A stretch of DNA of 64,000 nt from Chryseobacterium jejuense (lineage in GTDB: Bacteria; Bacteroidota; Bacteroidia; Flavobacteriales; Weeksellaceae), in NCBI RefSeq assembly GCF_900100075.1, contig NZ_FNEG01000006.1, positions 62,001 to 126,000 of the forward strand, in the 5' to 3' direction. This document shows positions 17,082 to 27,042 of the stretch, piece after piece. The stretch's first letter is position 1; every line of letters begins with the position of its first letter. The notes below the pieces were generated by a model. The model worked only from the letters and a program-made list of their open reading frames with translations, had not been told where the DNA came from and searched no databases. A program made the position numbers and the translations under genes.

Positions 17082-17087
17082 ACCCGT

Positions 17088-17777
17088 TTATTTTTTTACT
17101 TTTCTTTTTTTTAATGGTTTCTCAGGTGAAGCCTTTATCTCAGCGATTTGTTGAGTTCCAGGCTGGCCCGGATTATCTATCGTTACAAAGATACTTCTTT
17201 TTATATCTTTCTGAGAGAAGTACTTCATGTCACAGACATTACTGTTCAGCGTATAAGGGCCTTTATTAACGATAATGAAGTTTTCTCCGTGAGCGGGAAC
17301 AGCAAGATTATAGTACTCTTTTCCTTCTATCCTGAGAACAATATTACAGTCTGAATTGTTTTTAAATAAAAGAATAGATTCTTTTTTGGTAAGATCCTCA
17401 TTAAGCATTGTATTTAAGAGCTGTGCGGTTTTCTCCTTATGCTCTGCAGATGTTTCGGCAAGCAAGCGCTTAAATTCTTCCGCTTCATTAGAGTTGGGAT
17501 CTTTCATAGCGTTTTTGGGGATATCTGCAATAACAGGTCTTGCCTCCATGGGTTTGGCAGTACGTGCTCCTTTCGTCCACTCAGAGTTTTTTAAAGCAAT
17601 GAGCTTAGGCTTTAGCACACTCTTTTTAGGATCGTCAGGGTGTGCGGTCTTAAGATATTCTTCAATTTCCTTGATATTTGTGCTTTTTAAGATGTCTTTA
17701 CTAGCTTTCTGAGCGTATGTAAAGCCGGGAGTAAGGAAAGTGAAAAATAAAATCGTCAAAATTTTTTTTTTCATCAA
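17088..17777 (-). CDS. Exported protein of the two-cysteine family (229 aa)
   Basis: A signal peptide (cleavage after TYAQ near 23) is followed by a short helical repeat with the phrase LKTAHPDDPKKSVLKPK (about 43-59). This is closely matched by LRDAHPDDPRRSVLKPR in the 257-residue paralog. The C-terminal domain (about 140-205) carries N-x-S-D-C-N and S-N-V-C-D with the YYNLAVPAHGENFI strand between. The C-terminus is lysine-rich. The gene lies 18 bases after trmB and 6 bases before the lipoprotein paralog. It is probably periplasmic or surface-associated, and the two conserved cysteines may pair. Function is unknown. Confidence 0.7.
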   Translation of the reverse strand: MMKKKILTILFFTFLTPGFTYAQKASKDILKSTNIKEIEEYLKTAHPDDPKKSVLKPKLIALKNSEWTKGARTAKPMEARPVIADIPKNAMKDPNSNEAEEFKRLLAETSAEHKEKTAQLLNTMLNEDLTKKESILLFKNNSDCNIVLRIEGKEYYNLAVPAHGENFIIVNKGPYTLNSNVCDMKYFSQKDIKRSIFVTIDNPGQPGTQQIAEIKASPEKPLKKRKVKK

Positions 17778-17795
17778 TAGTGTTTGTTTATTTCA

Positions 17796-18473
17796 TCAGT
17801 TGATTCGGAATTTTATATAGGTTATTGTTTTTCCTTTTGCTGAGAATAGCCCTTCATAATACGTTTGAATATCTCTCAAATGTTCTGTATTTGGGTCATA
17901 TTCCGGTGCTCCGTAGATATCATGGTGAGCTGAAATGATTTCATGTCCTGCTCCCTGTAAATATCCTAATGTATATCCGTGAAGGAACTCCGAGTCCGTT
18001 TTCAGGTGGATAATTCCTCCTGGCTTCAGGAATTTTTTATAACGGGCTAAAAAGTCCGGGTGTGTCAATCTGTGTTTTGTTCTTTTATATTTGATTTGTG
18101 GATCCGGGAAAGTAATCCATATTTCATCTACTTCATTTTCAGCAAAGAAATATTCTACAAGTTCAATCTGTGTTCTTAAAAAAGCAACATTATTCATATT
18201 GTTTTCTACAGCTTCCTTTGCCCCAAACCAGAATCTTGCGCCTTTAATATCAACCCCAATAAAGTTTTTTTCAGGAAATGTTTTGGCCAGCCCTACGGAA
18301 TATTCTCCTTTTCCACAGCCTAGCTCCAGAACAATCGGGTTGTCGTTTTTAAAGAAGTTTTCTCTCCATTTTCCCTTAAGTTCAAAGCCTTTTAAAGCCT
18401 CTTCTCTTGTAGGTTGAATTACATTCGGTAATATCTTATTTTCTGCAAATCTTGCTAATTTATTCTTGCCCAT
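17796..18473 (-). CDS. trmB: tRNA (guanine(46)-N7)-methyltransferase
   Basis: This 225-residue protein carries the SAM-binding motif ELGCGKGEYS (50-59) and the TrmB signature around WITFPDPQIKYKRTKHR (about 118-134) with the catalytic Asp in FPDP. It methylates G46 in the variable loop of tRNAs. Length and layout are normal. It appears to be the first gene of a unit that also includes two secreted two-cysteine proteins. That association looks positional rather than functional. Confidence 0.95.
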   Translation of the reverse strand: MGKNKLARFAENKILPNVIQPTREEALKGFELKGKWRENFFKNDNPIVLELGCGKGEYSVGLAKTFPEKNFIGVDIKGARFWFGAKEAVENNMNNVAFLRTQIELVEYFFAENEVDEIWITFPDPQIKYKRTKHRLTHPDFLARYKKFLKPGGIIHLKTDSEFLHGYTLGYLQGAGHEIISAHHDIYGAPEYDPNTEHLRDIQTYYEGLFSAKGKTITYIKFRIN

Positions 18474-18494
18474 GAGTCATTTATAAAATGACTG

Positions 18495-18502
18495 CAAAAG
18501 TA
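18495..18502 (-). promoter_or_regulatory. Putative -7 box of trmB
   Basis: TACTTTTG on the minus strand, 21 bases before the ATG, matches TAnnTTTG. Confidence 0.5.
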
Positions 18503-18522
18503 ATAAAATTTAGACAGAATTG

Positions 18523-18546
18523 AGGTCTTTTAAAGCTAAAAGACCT
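18523..18546 (-). terminator. Hairpin after the 257-aa exported protein gene
   Basis: AGGTCTTTTA/TAAAAGACCT with loop AAGC forms a perfect 10-bp stem. There is no long T tract, so termination may be weak. Confidence 0.5.
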
Positions 18547-18572
18547 ATGGCGAAACTATTATATTGTTTTGA

Positions 18573-19346
18573 TTATTTTGCTGTTGCACTGCCCAAAGCA
18601 ACCATGATTGGTTTTTGAATGGTTTTTTGGGATGCATACTGTGCACCGCAGACTAAACTTGTGAAAAGATACTGGCCTTTTTCCACTACAATGGAGTTGT
18701 CTTTATGAGCAGGAACAGCAAGCCTGTACTTTGTATTTCCTACTCCTTCCATTCGTACAATAATATTACAGTCAGATTGATTCTGAATGAGAACAATACA
18801 TTCTTTGGCATTGGGATCATTATCAAATAAAGAATTAAGGATTTTGACGGTTTTGTTCTGATGCTCAATAGGAGATATATTCATCAGCATATTAAATTCT
18901 TCTGCTTCTGAATTGGGAATAGCTGCATTGGCTGCTGCGTTAACAACAAAAGTATTTTGTGCGTTGCTGGGTGTATAAGTTTCTGTTGATTTTTTGGCGG
19001 CAAGTTCAGCTTTATATTTGGCGATCTGTTTCTGTTTGATAATGGCATTCATTTCATCAAAAGTAATCTTGGTGGAAGGGCGCCTTCTTAATAAAGCCAG
19101 CATTTCCTGCATGTCTTTTACTTTCTGATCTTCAGGATGGGCATTTTTGATGTATTCCTTCATCATTTCCATAACTCGTGGCTTCAATACAGATCTTCGG
19201 GGATCATCAGGATGAGCATCTCTTAAGAATGCATTGATTTCGTATATATTATTGCTTTTCAGAATTTCGCTGTAATCTTTTCCCTTCTTCTGGGCATACA
19301 CGCTGAAAAACAAGACCGAGGCAAGAAGTAAAAGTATTTTTTTCAT
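18573..19346 (-). CDS. Exported protein of the two-cysteine family (257 aa)
   Basis: A signal peptide (cleavage after VYAQ near 19) precedes a region with two related phrases, RDAHPDDPRRSVLKPR (about 41-56) and KNAHPEDQ (about 63-70). An alanine- and lysine-rich helical stretch follows (about 85-130), and then the C-terminal two-cysteine domain (about 165-250) with QSDCNIIVRMEG and TSLVCGAQY. It is a paralog of the genes at 17088, 16644 and 31551. It is separated from trmB by a hairpin, so it is probably transcribed independently. Surface or periplasmic location is inferred from the signal peptide only. Confidence 0.7.
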   Translation of the reverse strand: MKKILLLLASVLFFSVYAQKKGKDYSEILKSNNIYEINAFLRDAHPDDPRRSVLKPRVMEMMKEYIKNAHPEDQKVKDMQEMLALLRRRPSTKITFDEMNAIIKQKQIAKYKAELAAKKSTETYTPSNAQNTFVVNAAANAAIPNSEAEEFNMLMNISPIEHQNKTVKILNSLFDNDPNAKECIVLIQNQSDCNIIVRMEGVGNTKYRLAVPAHKDNSIVVEKGQYLFTSLVCGAQYASQKTIQKPIMVALGSATAK

Positions 19347-19551
19347 TAATATAATATTAAGTTAGAAATTTGGTACTTTTTCTTAATTTGTGTTTAGGTC
19401 AATTAGTCTTTAGTAGGATAACGAAATAGTATTGTTTTTATTCTAAACACGTGATCGTGATATAAAATTAAGCATATTTTTAAATATAAACTAAATGTAT
19501 TCTGAAAAAAAATGAATGATTGATAATGAATAATTCTTTTTGCCACAAAAA

Positions 19552-19577
19552 AAATCCATGTAAAGCTACATGGATTT
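19552..19577 (-). terminator. Terminator of the CarboxypepD_reg-like protein gene
   Basis: AAATCCATGTA/TACATGGATTT (11 bp, loop of 4) is followed on the minus strand by a run of T. Confidence 0.88.
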
Positions 19578-19591
19578 ATATCTATTAATTG

Positions 19592-20416
19592 TTATTTTTC
19601 GGTTTGCAGAGCTTGTTGAGTTTGCTGCGGAGCTACAACTTCCTGAAGGTGCGAGTTCCTTAATCTCTTCTGATAGATAGGCATATATTTTTCAATAGGA
19701 ATTTTTATAGCTTCAAAGTTTCCTGCCAATATATAAGGTTGAATATTTTCCGAAGTATATACAAATTGTAAAAAGTTATCAATTAGGTTTTCCGGAATTT
19801 TAAACTTCGCAAAATAATCTTTTCCTAAATAATTTTTCACCTGAGTAACCGAGCTATTCATCCTTTCATAAGCCTGAAAACGCTGTTTTTTCTTTCTTTC
19901 GCCGGAAAGCATATCATAAATACTTTCAAGGCTGAAAGTAAGACCGCCATCTCTTAATCCTGCAACAGGAAGTTCCGGAGGAGTTCCATCTCCCTTAGGC
20001 TCAGGAAGTCCGATGACTTTTTTAATGGCCAGTGCTTTATCTTCTTTTCTGAGAGAGTTTACATCATATCTGAGGTTTCCTGTAGGTTTAAATCTACTGA
20101 GTACAATTTCCTGAATCTCATAATAGGCTATTTTCAGTTCTACAAGATTTTTCTGCGCTAGTAGCTGAGGAGTCATCTTAATATCCTTTCTTTCTGTAAC
20201 AATGGATGTAAAACGAATAACATCTCCGGGATTGGCAGGCACATTGAAATTACCGTTATAGTCAGCAAGTACAGTTCTCTGCGTATTGAGATTGGTAACA
20301 TATACCTGATTAAGATAAAGGATGGAGTTATCTCTTAGAAATACCTCCCCGGAATATATTTGAGCATTGATTTTTGCCAGAAAAATCAGTAGCAACAGAG
20401 TAAACAGTTTCTTCAT
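19592..20416 (-). CDS. Exported protein with carboxypeptidase-regulatory-like domain
   Basis: This 274-residue protein has a signal peptide (cleavage after INAQ near 19). A beta-sandwich domain of the CarboxypepD_reg-like type (about 20-95) follows, recognisable from the SGEVFLRDNS...GNFNVPANPGD pattern. The C-terminal 170 residues (helical, with a basic GERKKKQRFQAYERM segment near 172) match no family I know. Such proteins are frequent in the Bacteroidota cell envelope. It lies next to the three T9SS surface proteins but is separated from them by terminators. Confidence 0.7.
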   Translation of the reverse strand: MKKLFTLLLLIFLAKINAQIYSGEVFLRDNSILYLNQVYVTNLNTQRTVLADYNGNFNVPANPGDVIRFTSIVTERKDIKMTPQLLAQKNLVELKIAYYEIQEIVLSRFKPTGNLRYDVNSLRKEDKALAIKKVIGLPEPKGDGTPPELPVAGLRDGGLTFSLESIYDMLSGERKKKQRFQAYERMNSSVTQVKNYLGKDYFAKFKIPENLIDNFLQFVYTSENIQPYILAGNFEAIKIPIEKYMPIYQKRLRNSHLQEVVAPQQTQQALQTEK

Positions 20417-20550
20417 ATAATTGGCAAAATTACATAGAAATACAGCAATTTGTGCTTAATTAGATAAGGAATAGTGGTTAAAGTTATATTAAACTTTAGT
20501 ATTGAATTGTTAATGAATGTTATAAATATATTTACGATCCGAAATATATA

Positions 20551-20591
20551 ATAAAAGGTTGAAAAAATAGGACTTCCTTTCAACCTTTTAT
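20551..20591 (-). terminator. Terminator of the first T9SS surface protein gene
   Basis: ATAAAAGGTTGAAA pairs with TTTCAACCTTTTAT (14 bp, 13-base loop) just past the stop codon. Confidence 0.8.
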
Positions 20592-20596
20592 ATGTT

Positions 20597-23500
20597 TTAT
20601 CTGTGTCTTACCAGTAGCCAGCTTGAATGCTTTATTGAAACTGTGGACCCATATTCTGTCCAACTGATAAAGTACCAGTAAGTAGCTGTAGGAGTATATC
20701 TGCCTCCAACTCTTCCGTCCCAGATGTACCGGTTCTCACGAGTTCCTCTGAAAAGTTCCGCCCCATATCGGTCAAAGATCCTGAATACAAGATTATCATG
20801 AGACATTAAGGCTGAATAATCTATCGTTTCGTTAAGGCCGTCTCCATTAGGAGTAATGGTATTGATAAGGTTAATAATGGCAAATTCCTTTTTCACTTCT
20901 GCACACATTTTAGAGTCTCTTACCACTACATAATGGGCACCTCTTGGCACCTCATAGAAAATATTTGAACTCTGCCATATAACGCCATCCAAAGAGTACT
21001 CATAAGGTGGAGTACCTCCACTTACACCAATTTTCACGGTTGTGCCATCAATTTCAATGGAAGTGATGGTTGGTATTGTGTATTCAGTAACATTTACATT
21101 CTGTTTGTAAGTACATCCGTTAGAGGTAAGTTCCACCCAATAACTTCCGGCAGATACATTAGTAATGGAAGGTGTTGTTGCTCCTGTGCTCCACAAGTAT
21201 TTATCAAATCCTGGCCCTGCATTCAGTTTTGTTGTCGTTTTAGGGCAAATTATTTGATCTGCAAGAAGGGCTGATGTTTTAGGGATTTTAATGGTGATTT
21301 TAATGGAAGCTACTTCCGGGCAAGTTCCATTTTTTTCAAAACGGATGTAAAATGTTTGTGGCGTTGTAATATTTACTGTTGCAGCTAATGGGTTGACATT
21401 ATTCTGAGCATCAGCCAAGCTTCCATGAAAAGTAAAAGTAACATTCGGATCTAAAATAAACATAGGAATAAACTGGGCAAGATTTACCGTTTTTATCCCA
21501 TCCAGATCATCATCACATACAGTTTCTGTTACAGATTGGCTTGCTAACTTTATTTTATCTCCAATACTGAATTTTAATGGCTTAATAACAGGAGGACATC
21601 CATCAGGAGAATCTACCCTGATATAAATTGTAGTAGTTGTTGTATAGCTCCAGTTATTAGGAAGGGTGATCGTGTTTCCTGCATTGGCATCTGCTAAATT
21701 GGCATAGTATCTAACTGTGAAATAATTAGGGTTGTTAAGAACAGTGGGTGTAATGTTAGAGAGAGTGATGTTTACAGTTCCATCAAAATTATCATCACAG
21801 AATGTACCATTGTAATTATCTGGTACTACAGCCTTATTATAAAGAGAGAGTGTTATTTGAGCAATGCTTTTGCACCCAAGTGTGTTTTTGAGTACAACAT
21901 AAATGATGGTGCCGTTTGCTGCTGAATAAACATCAGGAGTGGTAATTAAAGCTGCTGGGTTTTCTGTTTGTGCATCTGCCAGAGTCGGATAGTAGGTTTT
22001 AGTAACAGAGCTGTTGGTGGTTACACTGGCCGTTGTAAGGTTAAATGTTCCTTTTCCATTTATATCACAGGCAAATAATACTGCATTGGTAGGAATAATC
22101 GCTTTAATATTGATCTTTACTGTTACCGTTTCGCAATCAGGAAAGTCAGGATCATTTCCACAGAAAGTATAGGTAAAGGTATCATTTCCTGCTGTGCCGG
22201 GAGTATTGACAGTATAGGTGATAATTCCGGTGGTAGGATTTATCACTGCTGTACCTAGTGCTGGTGGAGTGGTGATAGCTACAGTTGAGGGTACAGGAAT
22301 TTGTGATGAACTGCTGAAAGTTGGAGTAATGATTTGGGTAGCACATACATCATAATCTGTAGCAGTCAGTTTTGTACAATTTGTTACTTTAAACTGTTCA
22401 GTAACCAAAGGAGCACAGCTTCCCATTGTTACAGAGCAGGTATAATAACCGGATTGGGCAGGGGTGATGGAGGAATTGGTTGCCCCTGAAATTGCTATTC
22501 CGTTTCTATACCATTGGTAGGTATCATAAATGATGGGATCTACAGTAAGTTCAATTCCGGGGATACAAGGTCCTCCGGATTTTAAAATGACAGGTTGTGT
22601 AGGAAAACCTGCAAAGAAACCTCCATACCCTACTGCATCACTTCCTGCTGTAATTCCTGCAGTAATGGCTTTACTGGAAACTATTGTTATTGTTCCTGTA
22701 ATGTTTGGAATTCCGTAAGTAACCCAATTGTTGGTACCTGTCATATTGTAAGGTCCTGTAGAGGCTGGTGGAGTACCTCCATTTACGGTAACTATCGCTC
22801 CTTTTTCTGTAATAAGATTCAGTTTTGTAGGAATGTTAAGAACTCCGGATGGGTTTATATTGGAATGAACAAAATTTTCGTTGATAAAACCCAGCTCATT
22901 AATTTGTTTGGGAAGATAACAGTTTAAAGCAGGAATGAAATTGAAACCTCCGGTAGCCACTTCACTCACAGTATTTGAATCTCCAGCTAAAATCTGGTAA
23001 ACATAGGCATTCTTAGATGTTTTGATATATAAATTGTAATGACCACCGCCCTGAAGACTATATTTAGTATCAGGAATAACAAAATATTTTCCGGTATTCA
23101 ATGTAGCGATAGGTAATAATTCATTATTTACGTAGATCTGGGTATTATCCTGGGTAGCAATAACCACGGCTCCCTCCATATTGGCTCCTATACTTCCGTT
23201 ACCTTTAACGAGAGCAAATTCACTTCCAAGTCTGTCAACAGGTACAGCCTGATCCATTAAAATATCAGAACTGGTGGGGAAATTTCCCGCGTATTGGCCG
23301 TTGAAGTTTCCATTGGTGACATTAATCGGTTTATTTGAGGTGATTTTAGCTCCTATAAACCCGTCAAAATTTCCGGTACTATTTCCAATACCGTCAAGAA
23401 TATAGGATTGTCCTTTGTTTAAAGTGATATTTATGGTAGGATTGGTTGCTCCAGTAGTCCCGTTTGAGAATTGAACAAGCGGGCTGTATCCGGTAATGGT

Positions 23501-23992
23501 AACAGTCGTATTGTCCTGTGTTGCCAAAATACTGGTCATAAAATTCAGGATATCATTACTTACACTGATAGGTGCTGATGCTGCAAAGAAACTTTTTCCT
23601 GTTGAAGGAATTCCCTTAGAAGTAATAATTTCTGCATGATTAAATACCGAAAATCTTAAGTTTGCATAAAATGGAAATTCTGCCTTAAGATATAATCCTT
23701 TAGTAGTAGGAGTAAATAAATCTGTCTGTTGAGTGGTGATGATATAATTTCTTAAAACATCAAATTTCTGCGGATTATTCTTACTGATATTTACTGTTCC
23801 GATCAGAACATTATTGTTATAGATATTCACAGGAAACGGAGTTGTTCGGCTGGTAGACAAATAGAGTTTCTGATGAGGAGAAGGTGCTCCTGATCTGTCT
23901 ATCATTGGAGCAAACCAATGTTCTCTGTCTAATTGTGCAAAAGCAGAGGTGAATATATAAAATATAAATAAAAAAGATAGAATTTTCTTCAT
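20597..23992 (-). CDS. Giant T9SS type B surface protein, IgGFc-binding-like N-terminus
   Basis: This is a 1131-residue secreted protein with a signal peptide (cleavage after SAFAQ near 20). The N-terminal half (about 20-480) resembles the IgGFc-binding protein N-terminal domain, with repeated motifs such as ATQDNTQIYVN and SNKPINVTNG. A middle region (about 490-950) has Ig-like/cadherin-type repeats including ISGATNSSITPAQSGYYTC and several CDDDLDG-type loops. The last 89 residues (1043-1131) are the type B sorting domain starting INTITPNGDG, which directs export by the type IX secretion system and attachment to the cell surface. It is the first of three tandem paralogs. Adhesion is the likely role but is unproven. 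Confidence 0.85.
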   Translation of the reverse strand: MKKILSFLFIFYIFTSAFAQLDREHWFAPMIDRSGAPSPHQKLYLSTSRTTPFPVNIYNNNVLIGTVNISKNNPQKFDVLRNYIITTQQTDLFTPTTKGLYLKAEFPFYANLRFSVFNHAEIITSKGIPSTGKSFFAASAPISVSNDILNFMTSILATQDNTTVTITGYSPLVQFSNGTTGATNPTINITLNKGQSYILDGIGNSTGNFDGFIGAKITSNKPINVTNGNFNGQYAGNFPTSSDILMDQAVPVDRLGSEFALVKGNGSIGANMEGAVVIATQDNTQIYVNNELLPIATLNTGKYFVIPDTKYSLQGGGHYNLYIKTSKNAYVYQILAGDSNTVSEVATGGFNFIPALNCYLPKQINELGFINENFVHSNINPSGVLNIPTKLNLITEKGAIVTVNGGTPPASTGPYNMTGTNNWVTYGIPNITGTITIVSSKAITAGITAGSDAVGYGGFFAGFPTQPVILKSGGPCIPGIELTVDPIIYDTYQWYRNGIAISGATNSSITPAQSGYYTCSVTMGSCAPLVTEQFKVTNCTKLTATDYDVCATQIITPTFSSSSQIPVPSTVAITTPPALGTAVINPTTGIITYTVNTPGTAGNDTFTYTFCGNDPDFPDCETVTVKINIKAIIPTNAVLFACDINGKGTFNLTTASVTTNSSVTKTYYPTLADAQTENPAALITTPDVYSAANGTIIYVVLKNTLGCKSIAQITLSLYNKAVVPDNYNGTFCDDNFDGTVNITLSNITPTVLNNPNYFTVRYYANLADANAGNTITLPNNWSYTTTTTIYIRVDSPDGCPPVIKPLKFSIGDKIKLASQSVTETVCDDDLDGIKTVNLAQFIPMFILDPNVTFTFHGSLADAQNNVNPLAATVNITTPQTFYIRFEKNGTCPEVASIKITIKIPKTSALLADQIICPKTTTKLNAGPGFDKYLWSTGATTPSITNVSAGSYWVELTSNGCTYKQNVNVTEYTIPTITSIEIDGTTVKIGVSGGTPPYEYSLDGVIWQSSNIFYEVPRGAHYVVVRDSKMCAEVKKEFAIINLINTITPNGDGLNETIDYSALMSHDNLVFRIFDRYGAELFRGTRENRYIWDGRVGGRYTPTATYWYFISWTEYGSTVSIKHSSWLLVRHR

Positions 23993-24055
23993 TCAGTGAT
24001 GGTATTTATCACAAATTTAATAATAAAAAGCATTGAGTTATTGAAAATACAATAA

Positions 24056-24085
24056 AAAAACCACGATTTTAAAATCGTGGTTTTT
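24056..24085 (-). terminator. Terminator of the second T9SS surface protein gene
   Basis: CCACGATTTT/AAAATCGTGG flanked by A5/T5 gives a 30-base perfect palindrome just past the stop codon. Confidence 0.85.
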
Positions 24086-24105
24086 AAAGTTATAAATGTG
24101 GATGA

Positions 24106-26964
24106 TTATTCTCTGTTTTTAACCATAATCCAGCCAGTATATTTTATTTCTGTTTTTTCTTTGTTAGATTCATTCCAGGAAACGTGATACCAGTATGTAC
24201 CTGTTACAAGCTTTTTGTCGAAATGTCTTCCATCCCACTTGTAATTGTTGAATTTATTTCCGGTAAATATCATATTTCCGTATCTGTCATAGATAACAAA
24301 GCTAAGGTTGTCTTTATAAGCAAGATCACTATAATCGATATAATCATTGATGTTATCTCCGTTAGGAGTGATTGCATTCAATAAATTAGGAACTGTAACT
24401 TCTGCCGAGATAGGAGTACAGTTGTAAGCATCTTTTACATAGAATCTGTGCTGGCCTCTGTTTAAGCCCGTGAAAGAGTTAGAATCTTGCCAGTTAGTAG
24501 TTCCATCTACAGAATATTTGTAAGGAGCTTTACCACCTGCCACAATTACTGTAGCAGTAGTGTTGTTGATTTCAATTTGTTGAATAACAGGATCCTGTGC
24601 TTTTCTTACTCTTACTACCTGTGTAAGGAAGCATCCGTTTTTCTCAAGAATTACAGTGTATTCACCTACACCTACCCCTCTGATTCCTGAACTAGTTGCT
24701 CCTGTGCTCCATTGATAAGAATCATATCCGCTACCTGCTTCCAGATCCGTTTTATCATCAATACAGATATATTTATCTACAAGGATAGGGGACTTTTTAA
24801 CAGGAATTGGAATAAGTTCAATTTTAGCAGTAGCAGTACATCCCTGCTCAGTAGTAATCTTTACATATACAAATCCTCCTGTTGCAGGATAGTTGGCTGC
24901 TGTTGTAGCTGGGATTTCATTAATTCCTGCTGTAAGATCCTTTAATGTACGGTAATATTTTTTGGTTGCATTTCCGTAATCTGTAACGTTAGCTTTTGTC
25001 AGGTCAAAATAAGCATAAGGTGCTACATCATACCAACAAGCTTTAATAGTGGCATCCTTCACAATGAAAGGGACAACCTTTAGATTTAGAGTAACTTCTT
25101 CACAGTCCATAAAGTCTGCAGAATCACCGCAGAATGTATACACAATCTTATCTGTTCCTTCAAAATTAGGTTTTGGGGTATAAGTAATTGTACCGTCTGG
25201 ATTTATTACTGCCGTTCCATTAGTAGGAGGAGTAAGAATCTTTATTGTACTGATCACCGGAGTCTGTGTTGAAGAAGTGAACGTTGGAGTAATGATCTTA
25301 GTAGAACAAGCAGGTTCTTCTTTAGTGGTCTTCTTTAAACAGTTAACTACTTTATAAGGAGCTGTTACAATTGATTGACACGCTCCCATTGTTACTTTTA
25401 CAGTATAATAACCAGGTTGTGTTGGCGTATAGGTAAAAGCAGTTGCACCAGAAATAGCAACGTCATTAAGAGCCCATTGATAAGTATCATAACCTTCTTC
25501 TACTTGCAGAATAATGTCGGGAACACACTCTCCTGATTTTTTAGTAATATAAGGAGTGGATGAGAATCCTGCAAAATATCCTCCATATCCAGCTGAACTG
25601 AATCCTCCGTTAATCCCAGCGGTTACTGCCTTATTCGAAGTAATAGTAAGGTTTGGAGGGAAGTTCGCTACTGAATACGTTACCCATTGAGAATTTCCTG
25701 TCAAAGGGTATGGACCCTCGGCTGCTGTAGGTGGAACACCATTTACCATTACAGTTGCTCCAACTTCAGTTAATATATTAAGTTTTAATTTAATACTCCC
25801 AGTACTAATGCTTGGCATTTCATTGATTTTTCCAATTTCATCAATTTTTCTTGGTAAGAAACAGTTCAATGGTGGAATATAATTGAATCCGTTAGTTGCA
25901 TCACTATTATCAATTCCAACAAATTGATAAAGGTATACATTCTTGGATGTGGAAATAAACATGTTAGAATGAGCTCCACCAGCCTGAGTTGCATAGCTTG
26001 GCTCATTGATTCTATACCACCCCCCCTCATTTAGAGTGGCAACAGGTGAGCCTGATCCGTTGATGAATATTTGAGTATTATCTTCTGTGGCAATGATAAG
26101 GCCTCCTTCCATATTGGAGTCTGGCTGTGTAGATCTGGTCTTTACCATTGCAAATGTATTCCCTAATTTGTCTACAGGTACAGCCTGGTCAAGAATAGGG
26201 TCAGAACCATCTAGACCTGCACTAGGACTGTTAAGAGGTGTTGGGGTTGAAAAGTTACCATTACAGCTACCGTTGGTAAGAGTTATTGGTTTAGAGGAAA
26301 CAATCTTAGCACCAATGAAGCCTTTGCTATTAGCAGAAGCATCCTCTACTTTTCCTGCAAAAATAAAAGATTGTCCTTTATTTAAAACAAACGAATAGCT
26401 TTGAACAGAAAGGTTTCCATTAACGAATTTTAATCCGGGAGTATTCCAGCTTACGGTAACAGAGGTATTGTCTTCTGTAGCAAGAACCGCTGCTGTAAAA
26501 TTATCCGTGCTGGAACTTGAGTTTGCTTCTGTCCTTGTATTGGGGCTGGTCGCTACATAGAACTTAGTACCAATACCCGCCCTACCTTTACTGGTAATAA
26601 TTTCACCATGTGAACTATTGGCAAGTCGTAAACTACAATAGAAAGGTCTTTCTGCTTTCAAATAAAGCCCTTTCGAACCTACAACAAAAGCATCGGTTGT
26701 TCCTTCTGCAGAGATAAGGGATTTGTCCACATCAAATGTTTTGGGGTCGCCTTTAGAGATCGTAACGGTACCAATTACGACATCAGCACTTTTTATTTGT
26801 ACGTCAAAAGGGGTAGTAGAGTCAGTAGATAAATACACCTTATTGTCGTAACCTCCAACGGGGTTCGTATAATAAGGTGCTATCCAGTGTTCAGTATCCC
26901 TTTGCGCAAAGAGAGTATTAATTGTAAAAAAAATTAATACCAAACTGAGTAGAAATCTTTTCAT
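24106..26964 (-). CDS. Giant T9SS type B surface protein, second paralog (952 aa)
   Basis: This is the shortest of three tandem paralogs. It has a signal peptide (cleavage after TLFAQ near 21), the same IgGFc-binding-like N-terminal region (about 22-470, opening with EHWIAPYYTN), one Ig-like segment (ISGATAFTYTPTQPGYYTV near 500) and one tandem-repeat region with ITYTPKPNFEGTDKI. Fewer CDDD-type repeats are present than in its neighbours, which explains the smaller size. The C-terminal 91 residues (862-952) are the type B sorting domain (LNAITPNGDNIND). It is likely anchored at the cell surface and involved in adhesion or gliding. Confidence 0.85.
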   Translation of the reverse strand: MKRFLLSLVLIFFTINTLFAQRDTEHWIAPYYTNPVGGYDNKVYLSTDSTTPFDVQIKSADVVIGTVTISKGDPKTFDVDKSLISAEGTTDAFVVGSKGLYLKAERPFYCSLRLANSSHGEIITSKGRAGIGTKFYVATSPNTRTEANSSSSTDNFTAAVLATEDNTSVTVSWNTPGLKFVNGNLSVQSYSFVLNKGQSFIFAGKVEDASANSKGFIGAKIVSSKPITLTNGSCNGNFSTPTPLNSPSAGLDGSDPILDQAVPVDKLGNTFAMVKTRSTQPDSNMEGGLIIATEDNTQIFINGSGSPVATLNEGGWYRINEPSYATQAGGAHSNMFISTSKNVYLYQFVGIDNSDATNGFNYIPPLNCFLPRKIDEIGKINEMPSISTGSIKLKLNILTEVGATVMVNGVPPTAAEGPYPLTGNSQWVTYSVANFPPNLTITSNKAVTAGINGGFSSAGYGGYFAGFSSTPYITKKSGECVPDIILQVEEGYDTYQWALNDVAISGATAFTYTPTQPGYYTVKVTMGACQSIVTAPYKVVNCLKKTTKEEPACSTKIITPTFTSSTQTPVISTIKILTPPTNGTAVINPDGTITYTPKPNFEGTDKIVYTFCGDSADFMDCEEVTLNLKVVPFIVKDATIKACWYDVAPYAYFDLTKANVTDYGNATKKYYRTLKDLTAGINEIPATTAANYPATGGFVYVKITTEQGCTATAKIELIPIPVKKSPILVDKYICIDDKTDLEAGSGYDSYQWSTGATSSGIRGVGVGEYTVILEKNGCFLTQVVRVRKAQDPVIQQIEINNTTATVIVAGGKAPYKYSVDGTTNWQDSNSFTGLNRGQHRFYVKDAYNCTPISAEVTVPNLLNAITPNGDNINDYIDYSDLAYKDNLSFVIYDRYGNMIFTGNKFNNYKWDGRHFDKKLVTGTYWYHVSWNESNKEKTEIKYTGWIMVKNRE

Positions 26965-27042
26965 GTGTATGGAATTAGGATTTCTACAAAATTAAAATAA
27001 AAATTCAAATATTTTTAATAAAATGTAAATAAAAGTTAAAAA

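Noticed and set aside
22595..22927. A cysteine-rich 110-codon plus-strand frame inside the first T9SS surface protein gene
   Set aside because: It is the antisense shadow of Thr/Gly-rich repeat coding; the cysteines come from the complement of repeated codons.
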